A stretch of DNA of 64,000 bases from Phaseolus vulgaris (lineage: Eukaryota; Streptophyta; Magnoliopsida; Fabales; Fabaceae): contig NC_023749.2 in NCBI RefSeq assembly GCF_000499845.2, forward strand, positions 22,928,878-22,992,877, given 5' to 3'. Made by a program: the position numbers and the translations under genes. The notes below the pieces were generated by a model. It saw only the letters and a list, made by a program, of their open reading frames with translations, did not search any database and was not told the DNA's origin. Positions 42,656-53,041 of the stretch are shown here, in pieces (positions within the stretch are counted from its first letter, which is position 1; each line of letters opens with the position of its first letter).

Positions 42656-43040
42656 ACGGAGAAAATACGCACAGTATATGACAAGCGTGTGCAAAAGTAA
42701 AACGGCGTTACAGAAACCAAGCATGGTACAGTGGAGTCAAATTTACAAGCAATGTTCAAGATAAATGGGAGTAAGGCGGATGGGGGAAACATTACATGCC
42801 CTGTGCTCATACAAAGAATACAAACGAACCAGTCTTCAGTGGCCTCCGGAGTCGGGATGGTAGGAAGACGAATCTCCGCTCTCAGCCCGCAGGGCCCAGG
42901 TAAGTTGTGACCTCCGCTGCTGGTTTATCTTCGAGCCTGCACCAAGGGAAATGAACATGTTAAAGACACCATGAGGCAAAACATGCAAAGATTTAGAAAG
43001 CATCAAAGGCGGAAGTTTCTAAGGCAGTCACTCATACATA

Positions 43041-43802
43041 TATACTTTTCTAGGGTTCTAGCGTTGAACTCCAAACTGATCAAGGTGGCGGAGTCAAAAC
43101 CCCCCGCCTCAGCTAGGATCCGGCAAACCACCTGGTCGTTCGGGGCTAGTTTTTTGAAGGGTTTGGACTTGAGGGCCCTCGTCTCCCTCACCCAGTACAG
43201 TGGAAAACCATCTAGGGCGGAGGGCACGAGATCAGAGCAACAGACTTTGGAAAACCTACCCTTCCACCCAGTGAAGGAGTTTTGGAAGGGAGTCAGGAGA
43301 ACCCTGCCGGGAACGTTACTGAAGGTCACCCAGAGGTTGTTCTTTTGCCTCTTCACCTCAAAGAAGTGAAGAAAGATATCAACCGAGGGTGCACTCCCAG
43401 AAAGCCGAAGAGTATGTCAAAGGCCTTGACGAAAGCCCAGCTATTAGGATACAGCTGGGCCGGAGTGGCATTAATCTCTGTCAGTAGTTCCCTCTCAAAC
43501 CTGGAGAAGGGCAAGCGCACGCCGATGCTCTTGAATACCACCTGATAGAAATAAAAGAAGGGGACCCCGTCGTTAGCCCGTTCCTCCCCGCACACCGGCT
43601 CCCCCAGGGTGCAAGGGAGTACGGCAATGTCGTCGTCATGCCTCCTAGCGAAGGCACGGTGATCGTAGGAACACGAATCCCCTTTGTGTTCCCTTATGGC
43701 CCTGGTAGAAAGCAGGCATGAGCACTCGTCAAGAAGCTCGCTCGAGGCCCACGCATACAGGTCCTTGGGGTTAACCCTAGGGGGAGGAACGTGGGAAGAC
43801 AT
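43041..43802 (-). pseudogene. Antisense module 1 of A2, exon 1 (Transposase_28-like), frameshifted
   Basis: The start is MSSHVPPPRVNPKDLYAWAS at 43802. The domain reads EPVCGEERANDGVPFFYFYQ, LPFSRFERELLTEINATPAQ, LYPNSWAFVKAFDI, then a frameshift near 43390, then KNNLWVTFSNVPGR, SFTGWKGRFSKVCC, GFPLYWVRETRALK. It is a divergent paralogue of module 2 (46327-47107), not a recent copy. The donor end is unclear, near 43041. No good coiled-coil exon follows; 42840-42960 may hold a short relic of it after GTGCAG. The A1 element has the same module at 1-72. Confidence 0.65.
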
Positions 43803-44199
43803 GGAGCTACAAGAGGGGAACAAAGAGCAGGGAGTTCAAAGAAGAATGGCGCGCTAGGAATACGGGAGGTAAAGCGCCAACCAAGAGGAATGCAGAAGGA
43901 ACTCTCTGTGTAGCGAGGCAAGAAGAATGCGAAACGCGGGGTGATAGATGCAGGTCCAAGATTGTAAAGATCTAAATATTGCAGTTAGAGCGCCAAACGA
44001 CGCGAATGGGAGCACCGTGCGATCGAGCCACGTGGCAGAGGATGGGAGGATGATCCTGGCACCACTGGTTAACATTCAGAAAACGTCGTGTCGACAGAAT
44101 GCCCGAGGGTACGATGCGCCGTCGAGAATGGGTCAGAAGCTCAGAAAGGGTCAGGATCAAGTTAAGTGGGGGAACGTCCCATCAGCCATACAAAAAATG
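43803..44199. promoter_or_regulatory. Upstream region of antisense module 1 (A2)
   Basis: Homologous to 73-509. It has GAGCCACGTGGCAG near 44028 and GCCACGTGGATGG near 44200. No gene is seen. Confidence 0.4.
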
Positions 44200-44829
44200 C
44201 CACGTGGATGGCACGGGCGAGACCTTGAGCTCTTCGCTACCCTCAGGCGTCGACCAGAGTCAAAGTCAAAGTCAATGCCAAAGTAAAGTCAACGGCTTAA
44301 CCGCACCAGGCGTAGCCAGCATGAGACGCCGAAGGCGTCGCCATTAGCAGGCGCAGAAGGTGTCGCCAGCATGAGACGCCGAAGGCGTCGCCAGTAGAAG
44401 GCGCAGAAGGCGTCGCCAGCATGAGACGCCGAAGGCGTCGCCAGTAGAAGGCATAGAAGGCGTCGCCAGCATGAGACGTCGAGGACATCGCCATTGCAAG
44501 TTACTAGCGGCGTCGCCTCCCCGATACCCACAGGTAGAAAAGACTGTGGAGGGAGATGAAATCGAAGAAGTCAAAACTAGTCACCAGTGGCGTCGCCTCC
44601 CCGATACCCACAGGTAGGAAAGACTGTGGAGGGAGACGAGATCGCCAAATGCTGAGTAGACCACTGCCGGGTCGTTCCCCGATACCCATGGGAAGGAAAG
44701 ACCATGGAGGGAATGACCCCCCGGGGGCTTCGAGCCTTCCCATTGCTTGGTGTTTCTAGACACCCTGAGGACGATACGGCGCCGCTGTAGCAGGCCTCTC
44801 CTTAGGCGTGGGCAGTTGAGGGCGGCGGT
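44200..44829. repeat. Fossil LTR-like segment and tandem arrays between antisense modules (A2)
   Basis: It begins like the hairpin/polypurine region of the family (GGGCGAGACCTTGAGCTCTT) but the tract and LTR tip are gone. GTCGACCAGAGTCAAAGTC follows, like the LTR start. About 3.5 copies of a 50-base GGCGTCGCC-containing unit lie at 44318-44500, three copies of the LTR motif CCGATACCCA(C/T)(A/G)GG near 44519, 44603 and 44680, and one GACGATACGGCG unit near 44772. It is the counterpart of 510-1310. Confidence 0.6.
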
Positions 44830-46141
44830 TTAGTCATCCAGCTCGAGGGGCACGACCTTTCCGTTGACGACATGATGGGTGGAATCGCAGTTAGAAACGT
44901 CGATCCCCGGATTCTCGCAGACGGCCTGGGCCAGAGCCTCTTTGAACCCCTCCTCGAAGGTACCCGCCATGTCGTCGATAAGGGTTTTCTTAGCCTTCTC
45001 CAACTCCTCGATGGTGGAGTCCTCGGAAGCCACCTGTTTCTCCAGAGCCTCCTTCTCCACACGAAGTCGGCTGACCTCGATCTGCAATTTGTCATGGTCA
45101 ACCTGGAGAAGGCCCAATGTGTTGACCTGGGCAACCATCTCCCCCTCATCCGCTCCAGTTTTTCAGCCTGCCCACAGCATTGATCCTGCTGGTCCTTCTG
45201 AAGCTCGTCGGAGGCTTCGACCATGTCTTGGAGGCCTGTTACTTGAACTTGGAGAGTGACTTCCCGAGCGTAGAAGTCGGCCTGAAGCTCCATCGCCTCG
45301 CCCAGCTACTTTTCAGCCTTCTGCTTGGCCTCTTGCGCCAACTTCAGAGAGGCTTGGTAGGCCTCGTTTTGGCGTCCCAGAGCTTTCTTTTCCTCCTCCA
45401 GAGCAGCCACCCTTGCTTCCAGGGCCTGGAGGGCTTGTGTGTTTAAGTTTGCGTTTCTAGCTTGGGCGCGCCAGTCAAGGGCCATGGCCAAGAAGGCTCC
45501 CAAGTAGAAGGGCATTCCTTCTCTCCTGTCGGAACCTTCTGGTATTAACCCCCCATGAAAGCCTCTCATCAGGTGCATGATTGGAGGAGGAATAGCAATG
45601 ATATCGGGAGCGGCAGAAACGGAGGCAGGATCGGCGGGAACCTCAGTTGGAGGGGGAGGCGGAGCAGACTCAGCCCCTTCACCTTTCTCTTCTTAGACTA
45701 TACTAGGAGGGGGAGAGGTAGCACTAGGGGGGTTGTCCCTGAAGGAATCCCCTCCTTGAAGTGATGCTGCTGGAAGGGAGGGAACCCTCGCAGCCTTCCT
45801 CCTCTTGAAGGATACCGCGCCATCATAGTCCTCATCATCGGAGAGGATCTCCAAAACCCTTTTTCCTTTGTCAAAGGGGGTTGGAGCCGGTGATGAAGCC
45901 ACAGCCAGTGGGACTGCGACGATGGGCGGAGGTGATCCAGGTGTTTGAAGTAGTTGGGGGCTATGTGGGGGTGGTGAAGATGAGCCTAGTGGGGCTTCGG
46001 TAGTGGTCGGTGTTGGTAAGGGCAAGGTTAATGAGAGGTTTGGATCGGCGGCAGGGGCGGAGGAGGCGCCAGCTTTAGTGGCACGAGCAGCCTTCAGTGC
46101 TTTTGCCAGGACCATCCTCTTGGAAGCATCCATCACCGATC
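44830..46141 (-). pseudogene. Antisense module 2 of A2, exon 2 (coiled coil), broken
   Basis: From acceptor ATGTAG|GA it reads SVMDASKRMVLAKALKAA, KGKRVLEILSDDEDYD, FKRRKAARVPSLP, then a stop near 45695. It goes on with IPPPIMHLMRGFHGG, a heptad region (ALEEEKKALGRQNEAYQ), a stop near 45305 and a frameshift near 45145. The ending is VNGKVVPLELDD with stop at 44830-44832. It mirrors A1 1333-2645 throughout but carries different lesions. Confidence 0.65.
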
Positions 46142-46326
46142 CTACATTCAGACGAACCAAATAACAGAAGTTAAGGCTAATACAGTTATACAAATCCACA
46201 AAACGCGCAGATGAATGAGACATAAGGCACTTAGCACAGAGGAAAACAGGTGGAAGAGGCCAACAGAGCAAGCATGATGCAGTAAAATACAGATAACAAA
46301 AGGCAATAAGAGAGGAGCCTCCCTAC
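46142..46326 (-). other. Predicted phase-1 intron, antisense module 2 of A2
   Basis: Donor TTTG|GTAGGG and acceptor ATGTAG|GA, 185 bases apart, identical in length to A1. Reading through it would add an unrelated hydrophobic tail. Confidence 0.6.
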
Positions 46327-47107
46327 CAAAGTAGGTGGACAGGGAATGGGCGTTGTACTCGCACGCGATGAGCTTCACCGTGTCGAAAACGATCCCCAGG
46401 CCAGCCAAGGCGTTGCACACCTCCCTATCAGCAGAGGACAGCTCGTCCAGGGCCTTGGCCTTGAGCAGTTTGGGATGCTCTGTCCAATATAGAGGGAAGT
46501 CGTCCAAGGCTGTGGGGTCATGCTTGGCGCAGCACACCCTGAAGAATTTTCCTTTCCAGCTTTTGTACGAGTTCTGGAAGAGGGAAAAAAGGATCCTGCC
46601 AACGATCCTGGAAAAGCTTACCCAAAAGCTTTTCCCCTGCTTCTTCAGCTCGAAGAAGTGTAAAAAGACGTCCACAGAGGGGAGGACGCCTAGATACCCG
46701 CAAAGAATCTGAAAGGCCCGAACGAAGGCCCAGCTATTGGGATGTAACTGGGCAGGGGCGGTATTGATCTCCGAGAGGAGTTTCCTCTCGAAGGGTGTGA
46801 ATAGAAGGCGTACCCCGATGCGTTTAAATACAATTTGGTACATGAAGAAGAAGGGGTTCCCTTTCCTGGGTCTGTCGTCCACACAAACAGGTTCCCCTGG
46901 CCTGCCGGGACGAACGGAAATGTGGGCATCATGGGTGCAGCAGAAGGCATTGAAATTGTACAAATGGGGATCACCGCGATGGTTCTCCAAGTCCTGAAAG
47001 GTCGTCAGAGTGGTGCACTCATTTAAAAGCTTGTCAGGGGCCCATGTATAGAGGGCCTTATAGTCGGTCTTGGGGGGAGAACCGGACCTTGGTTTCAGGA
47101 GCACCAT
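46327..47107 (-). CDS. Antisense module 2 of A2, exon 1 (Transposase_28-like), open
   Basis: It is open from the ATG at 47105-47107 (MVLLKPRSGSPPKTDYKALY) through the whole domain: NHRGDPHLYNFNAFC, EPVCVDDRPRKGNPFFFMYQ, LLFTPFERKLLSEINTAPAQ, LHPNSWAFVRAFQILCGYLG, VDVFLHFFELKKQGKSFWVS, SYKSWKGKFFRVCC, FPLYWTEHPKLL. It ends at phase 1 after TAC TTT G. The 260 codons lack lesions, but exon 2 is broken, so the full protein could not form. Element B sits about 100 bases upstream of its start codon. Confidence 0.75.
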
Positions 47108-47209
47108 GATGCGGATAAATAACTGGAGAAAGAAGAAAGGAAAAGGGTTTTAACAAGCGATGCCAAGGCAGAAAAAGGAACAAAACCCTAGAAAATGCCA
47201 CCCACACGA

Positions 47210-48525
47210 AGTTTGTCATGGGATTGGCGGATCTGATCGCCATTCCCAACATATCCGCTAGGTTGAAGGCGCCAGAAAAGGTGGGCGACAAGGTGCTGGG
47301 ACCAAAGCCAGACGCTTGGTGTGAGTTTCACCAGGGTTTTGGCCATACAGTGGACTCGTGTTTAGCATTAGGATACCAGCTCGACGATCTGGTAAAGAGC
47401 GGGTTCCTAAATGATTATTTGCTGAACAGAAGGACGGGGGGCGCGTCGAGCTCCCAACCGGCAGGTGCTGAAGCTCAGCAGCACGAGATGCCCACGCATG
47501 GAGAAATCCACACCATTGCAGGGGGTTTCTCAGGCGGTGGATGCACCGCATCACAGAGGAAGAAGTACGCGAGGTCTGTGATGACGGTGGATATGTTTGA
47601 AGACCACTCGCCAGAAGTGGATATTACATTCACCAAGCAAGATCTCCGGGATGTTGTGCCTCATGACAACGATCCCATAGTAATTTTGTTGATAACAGCA
47701 GGAAGAAAGGTCCACAGGGTGCTGGTGGACCAGGGAAGCTCGGCAGATGTAATGTTCTGGCCGACTTTCACGCAGTTGGAGCTGCCCCTCGACCAGCTGA
47801 GGCCCTATGGAGGATGTTTATATGGGTTCGCTGGTGACCAAGTGGAGGTCAGGGGGTACATAGAGTTAAGGACAACGTTTACAGACGTGGCGGGTTCAAG
47901 AACGGAAGAAATCAAGTATCTGGTTGTAAACGCTCCTTCAGCATACAACATCCTGTTGGGAAGACCCACGCTCAACAGGATAGGTGCCATACCATCGACC
48001 CGGCATATGAAGGTGAAGTTGCCATCCATGGAGGGGGTGGTCATCACCATCAAATCCGATCAGAAGGAAGCAAAGAAGTGCTATGAGAATAGCCTGAAAA
48101 ACAAGAGATCGGTGAGTTACGTAACAACCACCCCGCCTCCTGGTGTGAAGCCCAGATCGACGGTAACAGAAGAGACCGCCGGAAGGGACGTGGAGATGGT
48201 GGACGCGGAGCTGGGGGAGGGGAATGCTGGTCTGGAGGAGGAAGAGGCAAGGAATCGCCCGGAGGAAGCGAGAGAACTGGGAATCGCCAGGGCGGTGATC
48301 GCCAGAGAAACCAGACCAAAGCCCGTCGAGCAGTGGCTCGAGAGAGAAATTGGGGGAAAGATCTTCAAGCTGGGAAGATCCCTGGAGGTTGAGCTCCAGG
48401 ACCAGATCGCCAAGGTGATTGAGCGGCATCTGGACGCGTTTGCATGGTCCGCTTCGGACATGCCCGGGATCGATCCCGACTTCCTGTGCCATCACCTGGC
48501 GATGGACAACTTGGTAAGACCAGTG
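47210..48525 (+). pseudogene. Element B gag (C-terminal part) and protease
   Basis: It opens in gag (FVMGLADLIAIPNISARLKA, AWCEFHQGFGHTVDSC), then the protease with DVVPHDNDPIVILLITAGRK, LVDQGSSADVMF near 47730 and AYNILLGRPTLNRIGAIPST. A charged linker follows (RDVEMVDAELGEGNAGLEEE), then the start of the RT region (REIGGKIFKLGRSLEVEL, AFAWSASDMPGIDPDFLCHH). The 5' part is missing at the insertion edge. A deletion of a few tens of bases near 48525, just after NLVRPVR, shifts the frame, so the open frame ends at 48603 out of register. Confidence 0.85.
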
Positions 48526-51500
48526 CGACACGGAAACTCCTCGCTGCAGGCCACATCAGGGAAGTTCAGTATCCTGAATGGTTGGCAAATGTCGTGCTGG
48601 TGAAGAAGAGTAACGGGAAATGGCGCATGTGCGTCGATTTCACTGACCTGAACAAGGCTTGTCCAAAGGATTCGTATCCTTTACCAAGCATAGACGCCCT
48701 GGTGGATAGTGCTGCAGGGTGTAAGCTGTTGAGCTTCCTGGATGCCTTCTCGGGGTATAATCAGATTAAGATGCATCCCATGGATGAAGAGAAGACAGCC
48801 TTCATGACGGAGAGATCGTGCTACTGCTACAAGGTGATGTCGTTTGGGCTGAAGAACGCGGGGGCCACGTACCAGAGGCTGATGGATCGAGTACTTGCAC
48901 CGATGCTGGGAAGGAACGTGCAAGCGTACGTCGATGACATGGTCGTGACCTCGCCGGAAAAAAGCAAGCACGTTGCAGACTTGGAAGAATTGTTCACGAC
49001 GATCGCCAAGTTCAGATTAAATCTTAATCCAGAGAAATGCATTTTCGGCGTGGAGGCTGGAAAGTTTTTGGGTTTCCTCCTGACTGAAAGAGGCATAGAG
49101 GCCAACCCTGATAAGTGTGCCGCCATCCTGGCGATGAGGAGCCCAGCTACGGTGAAGGAGGTTCAACAGCTAACAGGTCGGATGGCAGCCCTGTCTCGCT
49201 TTGTGTCAGCTAGCGGAGAAAAGGGCCATCCCTATTTTCAGTGCCCGAGGCGCAATAATAAGTTTGCGTGGACGAAGGAGTGCGAGGAAGCCTTCGTCAA
49301 GCTGAAGGAATATCTGGCGAGCCCGCCGGTCTTGTGCAAAACGCTGGTGGGAACCCCTCTCAGGTTGTATTTTGCTGTAACTGAGAGGGCGGTGAGTGCA
49401 GTGCTCGCCCAGGATCAAGATCAGGCTCAAAAGCCTATTTATTTTGTGAGCAAGGTGTTGCAGGGCCCCGAAACGAGATATCAGGCCCTGGAAAAGGCTG
49501 CGCTGGCTGTGGTATTTTCGGCGAGGAGGTTGCGCCACTATTTCCATAGCTTCACCATTCTAGTGATGACTGACCTGCCCATCCAGAAGGTCTTGAAGAA
49601 GCCTGACGTTGCAGGAAGGATGGTGAAATGGGCAGTAGAATTGTCAGAGTTTGATATTAAATATGAGCCTCGAGGCCCGATCAAGGGGCAAATCTTTGCA
49701 GATTTCGTGGTTGAGCTCTCATCTGAGGCGACGCAAGTTGAAGGGGACGACTTCCGTTGGGTACTCTCGGTGGATGGATCGTCGAACCAGCAGGGCAGCG
49801 GTGCTGGAGTCATTTTGGAAGGACCCAACGGCGTGCTGATCGAACAATCTTTGAGATTTGCCTTCAAAGCCAGTAACAATCAAGCAGAATATGAGGCGCT
49901 GATCGCCGGGATTTTGCTGGCCAAGGAGATGGGAGCCAGGGTGTTAATGGCCAAGAGCGACTCGCTGCTAGTCACAGGGCAAGTAACAGGCGAGTTCCAG
50001 GCTAAAGATCCACAAATGGCGGCCTATTTGGAGTATGTGCAGGAATTGAAGAGTTCCTTTGCCTCCTTTGAAGTAGTACATGTGCCCAGGGAGCAGAATG
50101 CCCGAGCTGACTTGCTAGCTAAGCTCGCCAGCTCAGGCAAGGGGGGTAGGCAGAGGACGGTGATTCAAGAAACTCTGAAGACGCCGAGAGCATTTGTGGC
50201 AGATCACCTGGTTCTTCAGATAAGCAAGTCGACGGAGAAAGCAGCGAGAAGTCATAAGTCCCTGACGCAGGAAACGTTGAGATCGCCGAGAATTAGAGCA
50301 TGTCGAGGAGAGAAGGTGAACAGGACGCAGGTCTGCGCGATCCATGAGCCAGACACCTGGATAACACAGTACAAGCGATGCCTGGCAGATGGCCTTCTCC
50401 CACTGGATCCGACAGAGGCTAGGAAGGTAAAGAAAAATTCTAGCAAGTACACATTGATTGATGGTGATCTGTACAGGTTTGGGTTCACTCACCCACTCCT
50501 GGAATGCGTACATGGCGAGAAGTGCACGAGAATCATGGCAGAGCTCCACGAAGGTATATGCGGAAGCCACGTCGGGGGTCGAGCTCTGGCCGCAAGGACT
50601 CTCCGTGCAGGGTATTATTGGCCATCGATGAGAGAAGACTGCAAGAAGTATGCCCAATGTTGCAAACAATGCCAACTGCACGCCGATTGGCACAAGGCGC
50701 CTCCCGAAGAGTTGAAGTCGATCTACAGCCCTTGGCCGTTTCATACTTGGGGAATCGACATCCTGGGACCTTTCCCGCTGGCGATCAGGCAGATGAAGTA
50801 CTTGGTGGTGGCGATTGAGTATTTCACCAAGTGGATCGAAGCAGAGCCAGTGGCCCAGATCACCGCACACAAGATTGAAGGTTTCGTGTGGAAGAATATT
50901 GTGTGCCGGTTTGGAGTGCCCAAGCGCTTGGTGTCAGACAATGGGACTCAGTTTGCAAGCCACTTGTGGAAGAAGCTGTGCGAAGGGGTGGGAATTCAAC
51001 AAGTGTTTGCATCCGTCGAGCACCCTCAGACGAATGGCCAGGTGGAGTCAGCTAATCGGGTGTTGCTGAGAGGTTTGAAGAGAAGACTAGAGAAAGCCAA
51101 AGGAAGCTGGGCTGAGGAGGTACCCCGTATAGTCTGGGCGTACCACACCACTGAGCAGTCAGGAACCCATGAGACCCCGTTCAGCTTGGTCTATGGGTGT
51201 GATGCAATGATTCCAGTAGAGATCCAGGAGAGCTCGCCGAGATTCCAGAACTTTGTAGAGGAAGGCTCGAATGAAGAGAGAAGGCTGAACCTGGATCTAC
51301 TGGATGAGATCAGGGAGGAGGCGAGATTGAAGGCTGAGGCGGTGAAAGGAAGGATTGAACGAAGATAGAACTCGAAGGTGATGCCGAGGCAGTTTAGAGA
51401 AGGCGACCTGGTAATGAGAAAAGCCCACCAGTACGAGATGGAGAATAAACTGTCGCCCAAGTGGACAGGGCCGTTCAGAATAACCGAGGCGCTCGGGAAC

Positions 51501-51584
51501 GGCGCCTACCGCTTAGAGACATTGGAAGGAGGGGCGATTCCTCGCACTTGGAACGCCACGCACCTGAAGTTGTATTACAGTTAA
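48526..51584 (+). pseudogene. Element B RT, dual RNase H and integrase, nearly intact
   Basis: An unbroken frame from the shift to 51368 encodes RT (CVDFTDLNKACPKDSYPLPS, FLDAFSGYNQIKMHP, YVDDMVVTS near 48930), RNase H (YFAVTERAVSAVL, RLRHYFHSF), archaeal-type RNase H (LSVDGSSNQQGSGAG near 49765, NNQAEYEAL, VPREQNARADLLAKL) and integrase. The integrase has LHEGICGSHVGG and CKQCQLHADWH, and WGIDILGPFP, VSDNGTQF and NGQVESANR with D, D and E in place. One TAG at 51366-51368 (RIERR*NSK) cuts off the last 72 codons. The two lesions plus the 5' truncation disable it, but it is the best-preserved Tat pol in the window. Confidence 0.88.
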
Positions 51585-51643
51585 GAAGCCTTGTAAGTAA
51601 AGACAAACACGAAGTTATATTACAATGTCTCTGTTGAAACAGT

Positions 51644-51702
51644 TTGAAGGGGGCACTCTTTTTTCCCTAAGGAGGGTTTTTAATGAGGCCACCCAATAAA
51701 GA
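51644..51702 (+). promoter_or_regulatory. Post-pol conserved block of element B
   Basis: GAAGGGGGCACTC, T-run, CCCTAAGGAGGG, T-run, CACCCAATAAAG, as in B'. It includes an AATAAA polyadenylation-type signal. Confidence 0.45.
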
Positions 51703-51826
51703 GAAGTTTTCAAAGTACAAGTTGTTTTAGATTGCGTGCCTGTTGTTTTCAGAAAGTTTTGAAGAAAGACCTTGTCACTTGTATGTGGCTTAAGGCAAGT
51801 TAAAGATATGCTGCATGCTTTCTAAA

Positions 51827-52440
51827 AAAGTTTTAAGTCCTCATCGTCTTTCGGCGATTGGAGGCACCAATTAAAAGTTTTAAGTCCTCATCGTCTTTCG
51901 GCGATCGGAGGCACCAGTTAAAAGTTTTAAGTCCTCACCGTCTTTCGGCGATTGGAGGCACAAGTTAAAGTTAAAGTCCTCATCGTCTTTCGGCGGTCGG
52001 AGGCTCTCCGTGCGTTCTGAGGAGAGTTAAAGACCTCAACGCCCTCGCGCGAGTGCAGGCGAGGAAGAGCGAAAAGTCCTCAGTGTTTCTGGGAGCGAGG
52101 AGATGTAACCCCTGGGGCAATGTAGAGGCACCAGCGAAAAGTCCTCAGTGTTTCTGGGGGCGAGGAGATGTAACCCCTGGGGCAATGTAGAGGCACCAGC
52201 GAAAAGTCCTCAGTGTTTCTGGGGGCGAGGAGATGTAACCCCTGGGGCAATGTAGAGGCACCAGTGAAAAGTCCTCAGTGTTTCTGGGGGCGAGAAGATG
52301 TAACCCCCGGGGCAATGTAGAGGCAAGTAAAAGACCTTCTCGCCTATGAACGAGTTTAGGCAAGTAAAAGACCTTCTCGCCTATGAGCGAGTTCAGGCAA
52401 GATAAAATCCTTCTCGTCTCGAACGAGTTAAGGTATGGTG
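51827..52440 (+). repeat. Hairpin-unit tandem repeats of element B
   Basis: Three arrays follow one another. Four 47-base units with TCGTCTTTCGGCGA lie at 51827-52010. Four 65-base units with GTCCTCAGTGTTTCTGGGGG lie at about 52072-52326, spaced exactly 65. About three units of 37 bases with CTCGCCTATGAGCGAG lie at 52326-52440. The frame 52145-52363 minus is repeat translation. Confidence 0.85.
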
Positions 52441-53041
52441 TTAAGGGTGGACGAAGTTTGGAAGGTGGCTAAGGTAGGTTCAAAGAGAACGCTTAGCCAC
52501 CCGGTCTTTTATTCTGAAGTTCAGGAAGGTAGAGAAGGATCCGAAAGGCGCCTCTACCCCCAGATAAAAGAACAATGGCCAAGGCATGAAGCCAGAAAGA
52601 AGCTGATATCGCCAAGAGTCTTTGGCGACCAGGAAAAGTTCAAGCAACGGCGAGAAAGTTAAAGACCCGTGCTGACGGAGCAGATCGGGTGAAGAAATGT
52701 TTTAAGCCAGTGGTTGAGTTGAAGTTCGTTGCTTGAAGAGTGATGTTACGTTAAGGTTAATTGCCTTAAGATTACGAGCTGTGAAAGTGATTATTATTGC
52801 TTGAAGTTGAAATGGTTCGAAACAGTTAAGTGCAAGATCGAGCCTACAAAATCGCTAAGTTATTTTTTCTGAAGTAAAATTGCGCAAGGAAAGTTGAAGA
52901 AGGCAAAGAAATTGCAGAAAGAAATACAAAGGCAATTTCATTAAAGTAAATACTAGTTCAAAGCACATGGACAGGAAAATATGAAGGTTATTACAATTGC
53001 ACAAAGAAAAAGCATAAAGGTGATGGATGAGGGGAAATTGA
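52441..53041. other. Spacer before antisense gene end (element B)
   Basis: No gene or strong repeat is seen. It matches 15061-15694 in B' in part. The antisense 3' end probably lies here. Confidence 0.35.
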
